NCBI RefSeq assembly: GCF_900107175.1 | Contig: NZ_FNOZ01000019.1 | Span: 21,373 to 85,372, forward strand | From: Modestobacter sp. DSM 44400 | GTDB lineage: Bacteria; Actinomycetota; Actinomycetes; Mycobacteriales; Geodermatophilaceae | Length of the DNA: 64,000 nt | Direction of reading: 5' to 3' | In this document: piece after piece, positions 24,048 through 31,349 of the stretch | How the letters are laid out: the number at the start of each line of letters is the position of its first letter | Numbering within the stretch: position 1 is the stretch's first letter | Position numbers and translations under genes: made by a program | The notes under the pieces: generated by a model | Told to the model about the DNA's origin: nothing | The model's database searches: none | Seen by the model: the letters and a program-made list of their open reading frames with translations, nothing else

Positions 24048-25412
24048 GTGCTGGAGCAGCCCTACGAGTACACCGCCCGCGCCCTGGTCGAGCCCGACTG
24101 GCGTCGGCTGCCCGGGTTCGCCGCGGTGACCGAGGAGCAGTGGCGCAGCGCCCAGTGGCAGCGGGTGAACTGCGTGAAGAACGTCCGACAGCTGCGGGGC
24201 GTCTACGGCGACCTGCTCGACGACTCCTTCTACGCCGACGTGGCGGCCGACCAGGCCGGCCGGGCCACCATGTCGCTGCTGCTGCCCCCGCAGATGCTGA
24301 ACACGATGGTGCCCGACGCCGTCCCGACCGCCGCGGCGATGCTGGCCGACCCGGTGCGCCGCTACATGCTCACCGTCGCCTCCGACCGGCTGCCCGGCCC
24401 GGCGGCCAGCCATCCCTACGCCGCCCGCGACTCGCTGCACGAGCACGAGATGTGGGCCGTGGAGGGCCTGACCCACCGCTATCCCACCAAGGTGCTCGCC
24501 GAGCTGCTGTCGACCTGCCCGCAGTACTGCGGCCACTGCACCCGGATGGACCTGGTCGGCAACTCCACCCCGGCGGTGCCGAAGCTGAAGTTCGACCTCA
24601 AGCCGATCGACCGGCAGGCCGCGATGCTCGATTACCTGCGGGCCACCCCCGGCGTCCGGGACGTCGTGGTCTCCGGCGGCGACGTGGCCAACCTGCCCTT
24701 CAAGAACCTCGCCGCCTTCGTGCAGGGCCTGCTGGACGTCGAGTCGATCCGCGACATCCGGCTGGCCACCAAGGCGTTGATGGGCCTCCCCCAGCACTGG
24801 CTGCAGCCCGAGGTCCTCGACGGCATGGGCGCGCTGGCGCAGACCGCCCGGGCCCGCGGCGTCTCGCTCGCGGTGCACACCCACGTCAACGCCGCCCAGT
24901 CGGTCACCCCGCTGGTGGCCGATGCCGCCCGGGCCCTGCTGGCCGTCGGGGTGCGCGACGTCCGCAACCAGGGCGTGCTGTTGGAGGGCGTCAACGCCAC
25001 CGCCGGCCAGCTGCTCGACCTCTGCTTCGCCCTCACCGACGGTGCCTCGATCACGCCCTACTACTTCTACATGTGCGACATGATCCCCAGCGCCGAGCAC
25101 TGGCGGGTCTCGCTGGACCGTGCCCAGACGCTGCAGCACGACATCATGGGCTACCTGCCCGGCTTCGCCACCCCGCGGATCGTCTGCGACGTGCCCTACG
25201 TCGGCAAGCGCTGGGTGCACCAGGTCGCCGAGTACGACCGCGAGCGCGGCATCAGCTACTGGACCAAGAACTACCGGACCGGCATCGAGCGCACCGACGA
25301 CGCCGCCCTGGACCGCCGCTACGTCTACTACGACCCGATCCACACCCTGCCGGCCGAGGGGCGCGCGTGGTGGGCCACCCACGGAAGCCCGGTGCTCGAG
25401 CCGGTCGGCTGA
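24048..25412 (+). CDS. kamA: Lysine 2,3-aminomutase (radical SAM, PLP)
   Basis: First step of the pathway, L-lysine to L-beta-lysine. 454 residues. The [4Fe-4S] motif is CPQYCGHC (C157, C161, C164), preceded by YPTKVLAELLSTC and followed by TRMDLVGNS; DVVVSGGDVANLPFKNL and HTHVNAAQSVTPLVADAAR are aminomutase-family segments. The PLP lysine is probably K387 in DVPYVGKRW, where clostridial KAM has a GGGGK run, so this belongs to a divergent subgroup. The start at GTG 24048 follows GAGGAG. Lysine specificity rests on the neighbouring kamDE and kdd. Confidence 0.88.
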   Translation: MLEQPYEYTARALVEPDWRRLPGFAAVTEEQWRSAQWQRVNCVKNVRQLRGVYGDLLDDSFYADVAADQAGRATMSLLLPPQMLNTMVPDAVPTAAAMLADPVRRYMLTVASDRLPGPAASHPYAARDSLHEHEMWAVEGLTHRYPTKVLAELLSTCPQYCGHCTRMDLVGNSTPAVPKLKFDLKPIDRQAAMLDYLRATPGVRDVVVSGGDVANLPFKNLAAFVQGLLDVESIRDIRLATKALMGLPQHWLQPEVLDGMGALAQTARARGVSLAVHTHVNAAQSVTPLVADAARALLAVGVRDVRNQGVLLEGVNATAGQLLDLCFALTDGASITPYYFYMCDMIPSAEHWRVSLDRAQTLQHDIMGYLPGFATPRIVCDVPYVGKRWVHQVAEYDRERGISYWTKNYRTGIERTDDAALDRRYVYYDPIHTLPAEGRAWWATHGSPVLEPVG

Positions 25413-25544
25413 TGTCCTCCACCGGACTCGCGCGGGAGTCGCCGTCCTCGGCCTTCAGCGTGCGTCCGGGAGCGTCCATGCGAGCTAGGTGGAGGAGACG
25501 GCGGGTCAGGTTTCCGAGCACCCGGACGGCGGTAGCCAGCACCG

Positions 25545-26053
25545 GTGGAACTGCTGTGCACCGACCGGCTGCGGCTGCGTGCCTGGACGGCGGAGCCCGG
25601 TGACCTGGACCGGCTGACCGACCTCTACGGCCGGGAGGAGGTCACCCGCTGGCTCGACGGTCCGCCGACCGTGCCCGCCGCCGAGCTGGTGCAGTGCTGG
25701 GCAGCGGTGCGCGCATTGGACCCGCTGCACGGCTGCTGGGCGATCGCCCCGCTGGACGGCGGCCCCCCGGCCGGGACGGTGCTGTTCAAGCCACTGCCCG
25801 ACGGGGTCGGTGAGGTCGAGGTCGGCTGGCACCTGCACCGGACAGCTGGGGCCGCGGGTACGCCACGGAGGCAGCCCGCGCCGTCGTCGACCGTGGCTTC
25901 GATGCCGGGCTCCCGGAGGTCTGCGCCGTCGTCCGGCCGGGCAACGAGCCGTCGGTGGGGGTCTGCCGGCGGCTGGGCATGACCCCGCTGGGCCCGTTGG
26001 GCCGCTGGTACGACGTCGAGCTCGAGGCATTCCGGCTCACTGCACCGGGCTGA
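25545..26053 (+). pseudogene. GNAT acetyltransferase with one frameshift (RimJ/RimL type)
   Basis: The first frame (GTG 25545) reads LLCTDRLRLRAWTAEPGDLD and GEVEVGWHLH. After loss of one C near 25840 the next frame reads DSWGRGYATEAARAVVDRGF, VVRPGNEPSVGVCRRLGM and so on to a stop at 26053. Joined, they form a complete protein-alanine-acetyltransferase-like domain with the acetyl-CoA loop GRGYATEAAR. A single-base deletion means a sequencing error cannot be excluded. Confidence 0.75.
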
Positions 26054-26069
26054 GCACGAGGAGGCAGGG

Positions 26070-27512
26070 ATGGAGTGGCTCGCTGAGCCGGATGCCTGGC
26101 TGAGCCGGCTCATGTTCACCCGCGGGCTGGCGCTGGTCTACCTGATCGCCTTCGTCGCCGCGCTGCGCCAGTTCCGCCCGCTGATCGGCACGGACGGGCT
26201 CACGCCGGTGCCGCGGTACCTGGCCCGGACGACGTTCCGGAAAGCCCCCAGCGTGTTCCACTTCTACTGGTCGGACCGCTTCTTCGCCGGCTGCTGCTGG
26301 GCCGGCATCGTGCTGTCCGCCGCAGCACTGGTCGGGGTGGCCGACCGGTTGCCGCTGGCCGGCTGGATGGTGCTCTGGCTGGCCCTCTGGGCGCTGTACC
26401 TGTCGATCGTCAACGTCGGGCAGCTGTGGTACGGCTTCGGCTGGGAGACGCTGCTGTGCGAGGCCGGCTTCCTGGCCGTGTTCCTCGGCCCGGCGCACGT
26501 CGCGCCGCCGACGCTGGTCCTGTGGCTGCTGCGCTGGCTGCTCTTCCGGCTGGAGTTCGGCGCCGGGCTGATCAAGATGCGCGGCGACCGCTGCTGGCGG
26601 GACCTGACCTGCCTCGCCTACCACCACGAGACCCAGCCGATGCCCAACCCGGCCAGCTGGTGGTTCCACCGGCTCAGCCCCCGCCTGCACAAGGTGGAGA
26701 CGCTGGCCAACCACGTCACGCAGCTCGTCGTCGTCTTCGGCCTGCTCGCTCCCCAGCCGGTGGCCGGCGTCGCCGCGCTGGTCATGGTGGTCACCCAGGG
26801 CTACCTGATCCTCAGCGGCAACTTCTCCTGGCTGAACCTGCTCACCCTGGTTCTCGCGCTGTCGGTCGTCGACGGCACCTGGTACGCCGCGGTGCTGCCG
26901 GTCGGCCCGTCCGCGCAGCTCTCCTCCCCCGCCTGGTTCGCCGGGGTCACCGTCGTCCTCACCGCCGTGGTGGTCGTGCTCAGCTGGTGGCCGGTCCGCA
27001 ACATGCTGTCCCGGCACCAGCTGATGAACGCCAGCTTCACCCGGCTGCGGCTGGTGAACAGTTACGGCGCGTTCGGTTCGGTGACCCGGGTCCGCCGCGA
27101 AGTGGTCGTCGAGGCGACCGACGACCCCGACCCGGGGCCGGACACGGTATGGCGGGAGTACGAGTTCCGCGGCAAGCCCGGCGATCCGTACCGCCGTCCG
27201 CCGCAGGTCGCGCCCTACCACCTTCGCCTGGACTGGATGCTGTGGTTCGTCGGCATCTCCCCCGCCTACGGCCGGGGCTGGCTGGTGCCTTTCCTGGGCG
27301 AGCTGCTGGTCGCCGACCCGGCGATGCTGCGGCTGTTGCGCTCGGCGCCGTACGGCACGCAGCGGCCGGCGTTCGTGCGGGCGCGGCTGATGCGCTACCG
27401 CTTCACCACCCGCGCCGAGCGGCGGGCGACCGGCGCCTGGTGGCACCGGGACGAGGCGCGCGAGCTGGTCGCGCCGCTGTCGCTGGACCAGCTGGCCGGC
27501 CGGGACCGGTGA
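26070..27512 (+). CDS. Lipase maturation factor-family membrane protein
   Basis: 480-residue polytopic membrane protein resembling the eukaryotic LMF1/LMF2 family (DUF1222). Family features: SVFHFYWSDRFFAGC near residue 65, WYGFGWETLLCEAGFLAVFL, RLEFGAGLIKMRGDRCWRDL, then YHHETQPMPNPASWWFH, and the C-terminal soluble part with EYEFRGKPGDPYRRPPQVAP and LDWMLWFVG. In animals LMF1 supports lipase folding in the ER; the bacterial role is unknown. The start at ATG 26070 follows GAGGAGGCAGGG. It may share a promoter with the broken GNAT gene. Confidence 0.85.
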   Translation: MEWLAEPDAWLSRLMFTRGLALVYLIAFVAALRQFRPLIGTDGLTPVPRYLARTTFRKAPSVFHFYWSDRFFAGCCWAGIVLSAAALVGVADRLPLAGWMVLWLALWALYLSIVNVGQLWYGFGWETLLCEAGFLAVFLGPAHVAPPTLVLWLLRWLLFRLEFGAGLIKMRGDRCWRDLTCLAYHHETQPMPNPASWWFHRLSPRLHKVETLANHVTQLVVVFGLLAPQPVAGVAALVMVVTQGYLILSGNFSWLNLLTLVLALSVVDGTWYAAVLPVGPSAQLSSPAWFAGVTVVLTAVVVVLSWWPVRNMLSRHQLMNASFTRLRLVNSYGAFGSVTRVRREVVVEATDDPDPGPDTVWREYEFRGKPGDPYRRPPQVAPYHLRLDWMLWFVGISPAYGRGWLVPFLGELLVADPAMLRLLRSAPYGTQRPAFVRARLMRYRFTTRAERRATGAWWHRDEARELVAPLSLDQLAGRDR

Positions 27513-27515
27513 GCC

Positions 27516-28385
27516 TCAGCGGCCCCGACGGGGGCCGACCAGCGCCGCCAGGCGCTTCACCGGGTGCGGCCGCGGCACGTGGACGCGGTGACCGGCGGCG
27601 TGCTGGGAGTCGATCCGGGTGGCCTCCTCCGGCGTCGGGGCGGTGCCGCCCAGGTGCGCGGGCACCCACCAGCGGTCGTCGTCCCCGGCCGGCTGGTCGG
27701 CGTAGCTGCGCTGCGCCTCGGCGAGCAGGCCTTCCATGGCCGCGCGCGTGCGGCGCAGTACGACCTGCACCTTCTCCCCGGGCTCGGGCACGATCGGCTC
27801 CCCGATGAGCACGGTCACCGCGACGCCGCGACGCAGCACCACCTTGTGCCCCTTGGTGGCGATGCGGTGCCCGCCCCAGACCGCCGCGGGCAGGATCGGC
27901 ACGCCGGCGTCCACGGCCATCCTGGCGGCGCCGGCCTTGAGGTCCTTGACGGTGAACGAGCTGCTGATGGTGGCCTCGGGGAAGACCCCGATGACCTGGC
28001 CGTCCTTGAGCGCCCGCACCGCCGCCTCGAACGCCGCGCTGCCGGCCTTGCGGTCGACCGGGATGTGCTGCATGGCCCGCATGAACGGCCCGGAGAACCA
28101 GTGGTGGAAGACCGAGGCCTTGGCCATGAACCGCACCAGCCGGTGCTGCGGCAGCGCGCCCAGCCCGAGGAAGGTGAAGTCCAGGAAGCTGACGTGGTTG
28201 CTGCACACGATCGCGCCGCCGGAGGCCGGCACGTGCTCCTGGCCGCGGACGTCGAAGCGGAACCGGAAGAGCGTGAAGACCAGCATCGCCAGCCGGACGA
28301 CGATCCGGTACGGGCGGTCCCGGGGGTCCGGGTGCACTCCGAAGAGGTCCCGGCGCACGACGTCGTGCCAGGTCGCGATGAACAT
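27516..28385 (-). CDS. PlsC-type 1-acylglycerol-3-phosphate O-acyltransferase
   Basis: 289-residue membrane-associated acyltransferase. The catalytic HX4D motif is NHVSFLD, the phosphate-binding block is GVFPEATISSSF (a PEAT variant usual in actinobacterial PlsC paralogues), and AAVWGGHRIATKGHKVVLRR and VLIGEPI complete the fold. An N-terminal hydrophobic segment (VVRLAMLVFTLFRFRF) is probably interfacial. The C-terminal 60 residues are a low-complexity tail. It converges on the LMF gene with three bases between. Confidence 0.92.
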   Translation of the reverse strand: MFIATWHDVVRRDLFGVHPDPRDRPYRIVVRLAMLVFTLFRFRFDVRGQEHVPASGGAIVCSNHVSFLDFTFLGLGALPQHRLVRFMAKASVFHHWFSGPFMRAMQHIPVDRKAGSAAFEAAVRALKDGQVIGVFPEATISSSFTVKDLKAGAARMAVDAGVPILPAAVWGGHRIATKGHKVVLRRGVAVTVLIGEPIVPEPGEKVQVVLRRTRAAMEGLLAEAQRSYADQPAGDDDRWWVPAHLGGTAPTPEEATRIDSQHAAGHRVHVPRPHPVKRLAALVGPRRGR

Positions 28386-28394
28386 GAGCGGACC

Positions 28395-28763
28395 CTAACC
28401 GGCGCGCTGAACGGTGGCTTGCGCAACGACTTCCCGGCTCGATCGGAGGCTCACCGTGCTGTTCCTTGGGCTCGGGGACCACGTGCGCGCCGGGAGCTCC
28501 CCCGGTGTCGGCCGCCCCATCGTCAGCCGGCCCTCGGTGGCCCGCTCCGCCCGGTCGTGCTCGGCGACGGTCTCCCCCTCGCCGCGGCGCGGGGCAGCCT
28601 CCAGGGCTTCCGCACTCAGCGGCACCGGGGTGCCCGCAGGGTTAACGACGAGCAGCTTGTCCTCCACGACCGACCCACGGTCCGCAGGTCGGTCCTGTGG
28701 TGATCCTGACCGGGGTCCTGGTGGGTGCTGCTTGTCCGCGCCCGGAGGGCGCGTTGTCCTCAT
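28395..28763 (-). CDS. Hypothetical protein (weak call)
   Basis: An open frame of 122 codons from ATG 28763. The middle part, VVEDKLLVVNPAGTPVPLS followed by AEALEAAPRRGEGETVAEHD, looks like a real polypeptide, whereas both ends are Arg/Pro/Ser-rich. There is no domain and no clear ribosome-binding site. An overlapping plus-strand frame (28414-28770) looks worse. If not coding, 28386-28774 is an empty intergenic stretch. Confidence 0.3.
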   Translation of the reverse strand: MRTTRPPGADKQHPPGPRSGSPQDRPADRGSVVEDKLLVVNPAGTPVPLSAEALEAAPRRGEGETVAEHDRAERATEGRLTMGRPTPGELPARTWSPSPRNSTVSLRSSREVVAQATVQRAG

Positions 28764-28774
28764 CGGGTAGGTGA

Positions 28775-28801
28775 CCCAACAATGTTCGACATTTTGTTGG
28801 G
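28775..28801. promoter_or_regulatory. Palindromic operator upstream of the gene at 28822
   Basis: CCCAACAA (28775-28782) and TTGTTGGG (28794-28801) are exact complements separated by 11 bases. The site covers the -35 region (TTCGAC at 28785-28790) of the promoter below, so a dimeric regulator bound here would block transcription. Confidence 0.6.
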
Positions 28802-28809
28802 CATAACGG

Positions 28810-28815
28810 TAACCT
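28810..28815 (+). promoter_or_regulatory. -10 box of a leaderless promoter (gene at 28822)
   Basis: TAACCT ends six bases before the ATG at 28822, and no Shine-Dalgarno sequence is present, which fits a leaderless transcript. Confidence 0.55.
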
Positions 28816-28821
28816 TCCGTC

Positions 28822-29667
28822 ATGCAACGTGGGTGGCAGCCACCGCTGCCCGACATGCCGGCTCCGCCGGCCGACCGCGCCTGGGCTCGACTGGCCCCGC
28901 CGGAGGGCTACGAACCTCAGTGGCGCCGGCTGGTCGAGGCGGCCCTGGCGCAGGATCTGGGCCCCGACCAGCTGGCCGAGACCGGGATGACGCCGCTGGC
29001 CGCCGCCCGGAACTGGAAGCCGGCGACCGTCGCGCTCTACAGCAAAGTGGCTCGCTACGGCGGCGTCGGCCTGCCGCTGGCCCGCACCCCGGAGCCGGAG
29101 CCGCTGACCCTGGAGCTGCGGCCGCTCACCGAGGTGCGAGGTGAGGCCCCCGAGCACCTGCGTGCGGTGGCCTGGTGTGCCCTCGCGCTGGGCTGGCCGG
29201 CGACGGTCGGCCAGTTCCGCGCCCTCCGCCGCGACGAGGTGCACCCGACCACCCGGCGGCTGCTGGTGCACACCGACGACGGTGAGTGGTCGGTGCCCGG
29301 CGCGCTCACCGCCTGGCACGCGTGGGAGTCCGTCCGGGCCCGGTTCCCGGCCCTGGCGGCGAGCCCGTGGGTGTTGCCGGCGCTGCGCCGCGGGCCCGGC
29401 GTGGACAGCCGGGTCGGCGGGCAGCTGTCGACCCAGGCGCTGCAGGTGACCTTCGCCAAGCACGCCGTCCGGACGGCGCTGCACCTGCGGGCCACCGCAT
29501 CCGCTCGCCGTCGCGAGGCCGTCGAGGGCCTCGCCGCCGACTACCTCACGTTGTCCTATGACTCCTACCGTCGGCTGGCGTTGGCTGCGGGCGCTCCCCC
29601 GGTGAGCCCCCGCGGCGCGGTGCGGGCGCTACGCAGCGTCAGCCGGGCGGCCCGGCTGGCCGGCTGA
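28822..29667 (+). CDS. Unknown protein, possibly a degenerate tyrosine-recombinase fold
   Basis: 281 residues without a clear family. Parts recall tyrosine recombinases: an N-terminal helical region with RNWKPATVALYSKVARYGG, then LGWPATVGQFRALRRDEV where an integrase has its G-L-R-x-x-E-x-x-x-L-x-x-x-D box, QVTFAKHAVRTALHLRATAS with an H-x-x-R, and a late tyrosine-rich YLTLSYDSYRRLAL. The first catalytic Arg and Glu are missing, so activity as a recombinase is unlikely; a DNA-binding role is possible. The resemblance is from inspection only. It is expressed from a leaderless promoter overlapped by a palindrome. Confidence 0.7.
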   Translation: MQRGWQPPLPDMPAPPADRAWARLAPPEGYEPQWRRLVEAALAQDLGPDQLAETGMTPLAAARNWKPATVALYSKVARYGGVGLPLARTPEPEPLTLELRPLTEVRGEAPEHLRAVAWCALALGWPATVGQFRALRRDEVHPTTRRLLVHTDDGEWSVPGALTAWHAWESVRARFPALAASPWVLPALRRGPGVDSRVGGQLSTQALQVTFAKHAVRTALHLRATASARRREAVEGLAADYLTLSYDSYRRLALAAGAPPVSPRGAVRALRSVSRAARLAG

Positions 29668-29682
29668 GGGAGGCGCTCGCGG

Positions 29683-30804
29683 TCAGCACAGCGACAGTTG
29701 CTCGGGGACGGGCGGACCGGGCGGGTCGGCCCCAGGCCGTCGAACGGGGAGGCTGCCGGCGGGGAACCCGGCCGACTCGTCGCCGGGCAGGCCGGTGTCC
29801 GGCGATGCGCTCCCCTCCCCCGCCGCGCCGACACCACGGGCCGAGCCGCCGCTCTGCCGGTCCAGCCCGTGCCGGGCCATGATCGGTGGCACTCGGCGGG
29901 CCAGCCAGCTCCGGTACTCCGCCGGCACGTAGGCGCCCCGCCCGTACAGCGTCTTGTAGCGGGACACCAGGGCCGGGTGCTCGCGAACCAGCCATGCGGT
30001 GAACCACTCCCGGGCGCCCGGGCGCAGGTGCAGGGGAAGCACCGTCACGCCGGTCGCTCCGGCCTCGGCGATCGCGCCGATGGCAGCCTCGAGATGGCCG
30101 AGGGAGTCGGTGAGCCCGGGCAGCACCGGGGCGAGGAACACTCCGCACGGCAGGCCCGCTCCGGTGATCGCCCGGACCAACTCGAGCCGGGCGTGCGGCG
30201 TGGGTGCGCCGGGCTCCAGGGCGGCGTGCAGGTCGTCGTCCCAGATGGCCATCGAGACGCCCATCCCGATCGGCACGTCGCGGGCCGCGGCGACCAGCAG
30301 CGGCAGGTCGCGGCGGGCGAGCGTGCCCTTGGTGAGGATGGAGAACGGCGTTCCGGAGCGGGCGAGGGCGTTGATGACCCCGGGCATCAGCCGGTACCGC
30401 CCCTCCGCGCGCTGGTAGGGGTCGGTGTTGGTGCCCAGTGCGACGTGCTCGCGCCGCCATGACGGGCGGGCCAGCTCGCGGCGGAGCACCTCGACGATGT
30501 TGGTCTTGACCACGATCTGCTGGTCGAAGTCGGCGCCGCTGTCGAGCTCGAGCCATTCGTGGGTGCTCCGGGCGAAGCAGTACACACACGCATGGCTGCA
30601 GCCCCGGAACGTGTTGATGGTATGGCCGAACGGCATGGCCGAGCCTTTCGGGACCGCGTTGAGCGCGCTCTTGCAGCGCACCTCGTGCAGCGTCAGCCCC
30701 GGGAACTCCGGCACCTGCAGGCTGCGCAGCAGCCCCCGGACGTCGGGTAGGCCGGGCAGGGTCGACGGCTCGTCGAGGTCCAGCCGTTGCGCATCCCACC
30801 GCAT
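29683..30804 (-). CDS. Rv2578c-family radical SAM protein
   Basis: 373-residue radical-SAM protein similar to mycobacterial Rv2578c and to the SplB-like group. The iron-sulfur motif is CSHACVYC in TFRGCSHACVYCFARSTHEW; GTNTDPYQRAEGRY and FSILTKGTLARRDL are group signatures. Close relatives are thought to act in DNA repair or modification, but the reaction is not established. A LexA box at 30813-30828 lies just upstream, which favours the ATG at 30804 over the GTG at 30822 that would lie inside the box. The C-terminal 60 residues are low-complexity. Confidence 0.9.
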   Translation of the reverse strand: MRWDAQRLDLDEPSTLPGLPDVRGLLRSLQVPEFPGLTLHEVRCKSALNAVPKGSAMPFGHTINTFRGCSHACVYCFARSTHEWLELDSGADFDQQIVVKTNIVEVLRRELARPSWRREHVALGTNTDPYQRAEGRYRLMPGVINALARSGTPFSILTKGTLARRDLPLLVAAARDVPIGMGVSMAIWDDDLHAALEPGAPTPHARLELVRAITGAGLPCGVFLAPVLPGLTDSLGHLEAAIGAIAEAGATGVTVLPLHLRPGAREWFTAWLVREHPALVSRYKTLYGRGAYVPAEYRSWLARRVPPIMARHGLDRQSGGSARGVGAAGEGSASPDTGLPGDESAGFPAGSLPVRRPGADPPGPPVPEQLSLC

Positions 30805-30812
30805 GCCTCCAT

Positions 30813-30828
30813 CCGAACACACGTTCGA
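30813..30828 (-). promoter_or_regulatory. LexA (SOS) box
   Basis: CCGAAC, four bases, GTTCGA: the actinobacterial SOS box TCGAAC-N4-GTTCGA with a single mismatch. It lies nine bases upstream of the radical-SAM gene, whose M. tuberculosis counterpart Rv2578c belongs to the LexA regulon. Confidence 0.75.
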
Positions 30829-30857
30829 TCGGATGTCGACCGCCCGGGTACGCCAGG

Positions 30858-31349
30858 TCAGAGCGGGGGCCGGTTCTCGTAGTACGTCGAGAGGACCACG
30901 GTGGTGCGGGTCGTCACGTTGGCCGCGGCCCGGATGGCGGCCAGCAGCGCCTCCAAAGCGTCGGGCGAGGCGACCCGGATTTTGAGGATGTAGCTCTCCA
31001 CCCCGGCCACCGAGTGGCAGGCCTCGATGGCGCTCAGGTGGGCCAGCCGGGACGGCGCGTCGTCGGGCTGGGCCACGTCGATCGGGGTGATCGACACGAA
31101 CGCGGTCAGCGGCAGCCCGACCGCCTTCGCGTCGACCGTGGCGGCGTACCCGGTGATCAGGCCGCGCTGCTCGAGCCGGCGGACCCGCTGGTGCACCGCC
31201 GACACCGACAGGCCCACCCGGTCGGCGAGCTCGGTGTAGCTGGCGCGACCGTCCCGGGCCAGCGCGCTCAGCAGGGCCCGGTCGACGTCGGCGGCCGGCG
31301 GCGGGCCGCCACCGGACGGCGGCTCAGCCGGGGAGTTCGACGAGCTCAC
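30858..31349 (-). CDS. Lrp/AsnC-family transcriptional regulator
   Basis: 163-residue feast/famine regulator. The N-terminal winged helix-turn-helix reads DVDRALLSALARDGRASYTE, then LADRVGLSVSAVHQRVRRLE. The C-terminal RAM (ligand-binding) domain is VGLPLTAFVSITPID...CHSVAGVESYILKIRVAS. It is not known which amino acid it senses. The start is GTG 31349, inside the end of the M24 peptidase gene (26-bp overlap), so the two are coupled. A link to amino-acid catabolism in the window, such as kam, is speculative. Confidence 0.92.
   Translation of the reverse strand: MSSSNSPAEPPSGGGPPPAADVDRALLSALARDGRASYTELADRVGLSVSAVHQRVRRLEQRGLITGYAATVDAKAVGLPLTAFVSITPIDVAQPDDAPSRLAHLSAIEACHSVAGVESYILKIRVASPDALEALLAAIRAAANVTTRTTVVLSTYYENRPPL

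Noticed and set aside
28414..28770. Plus-strand open frame of 118 codons
   Set aside because: Ser/Arg-rich translation without a ribosome-binding site; the minus-strand frame over the same bases is slightly more protein-like, though also weak.
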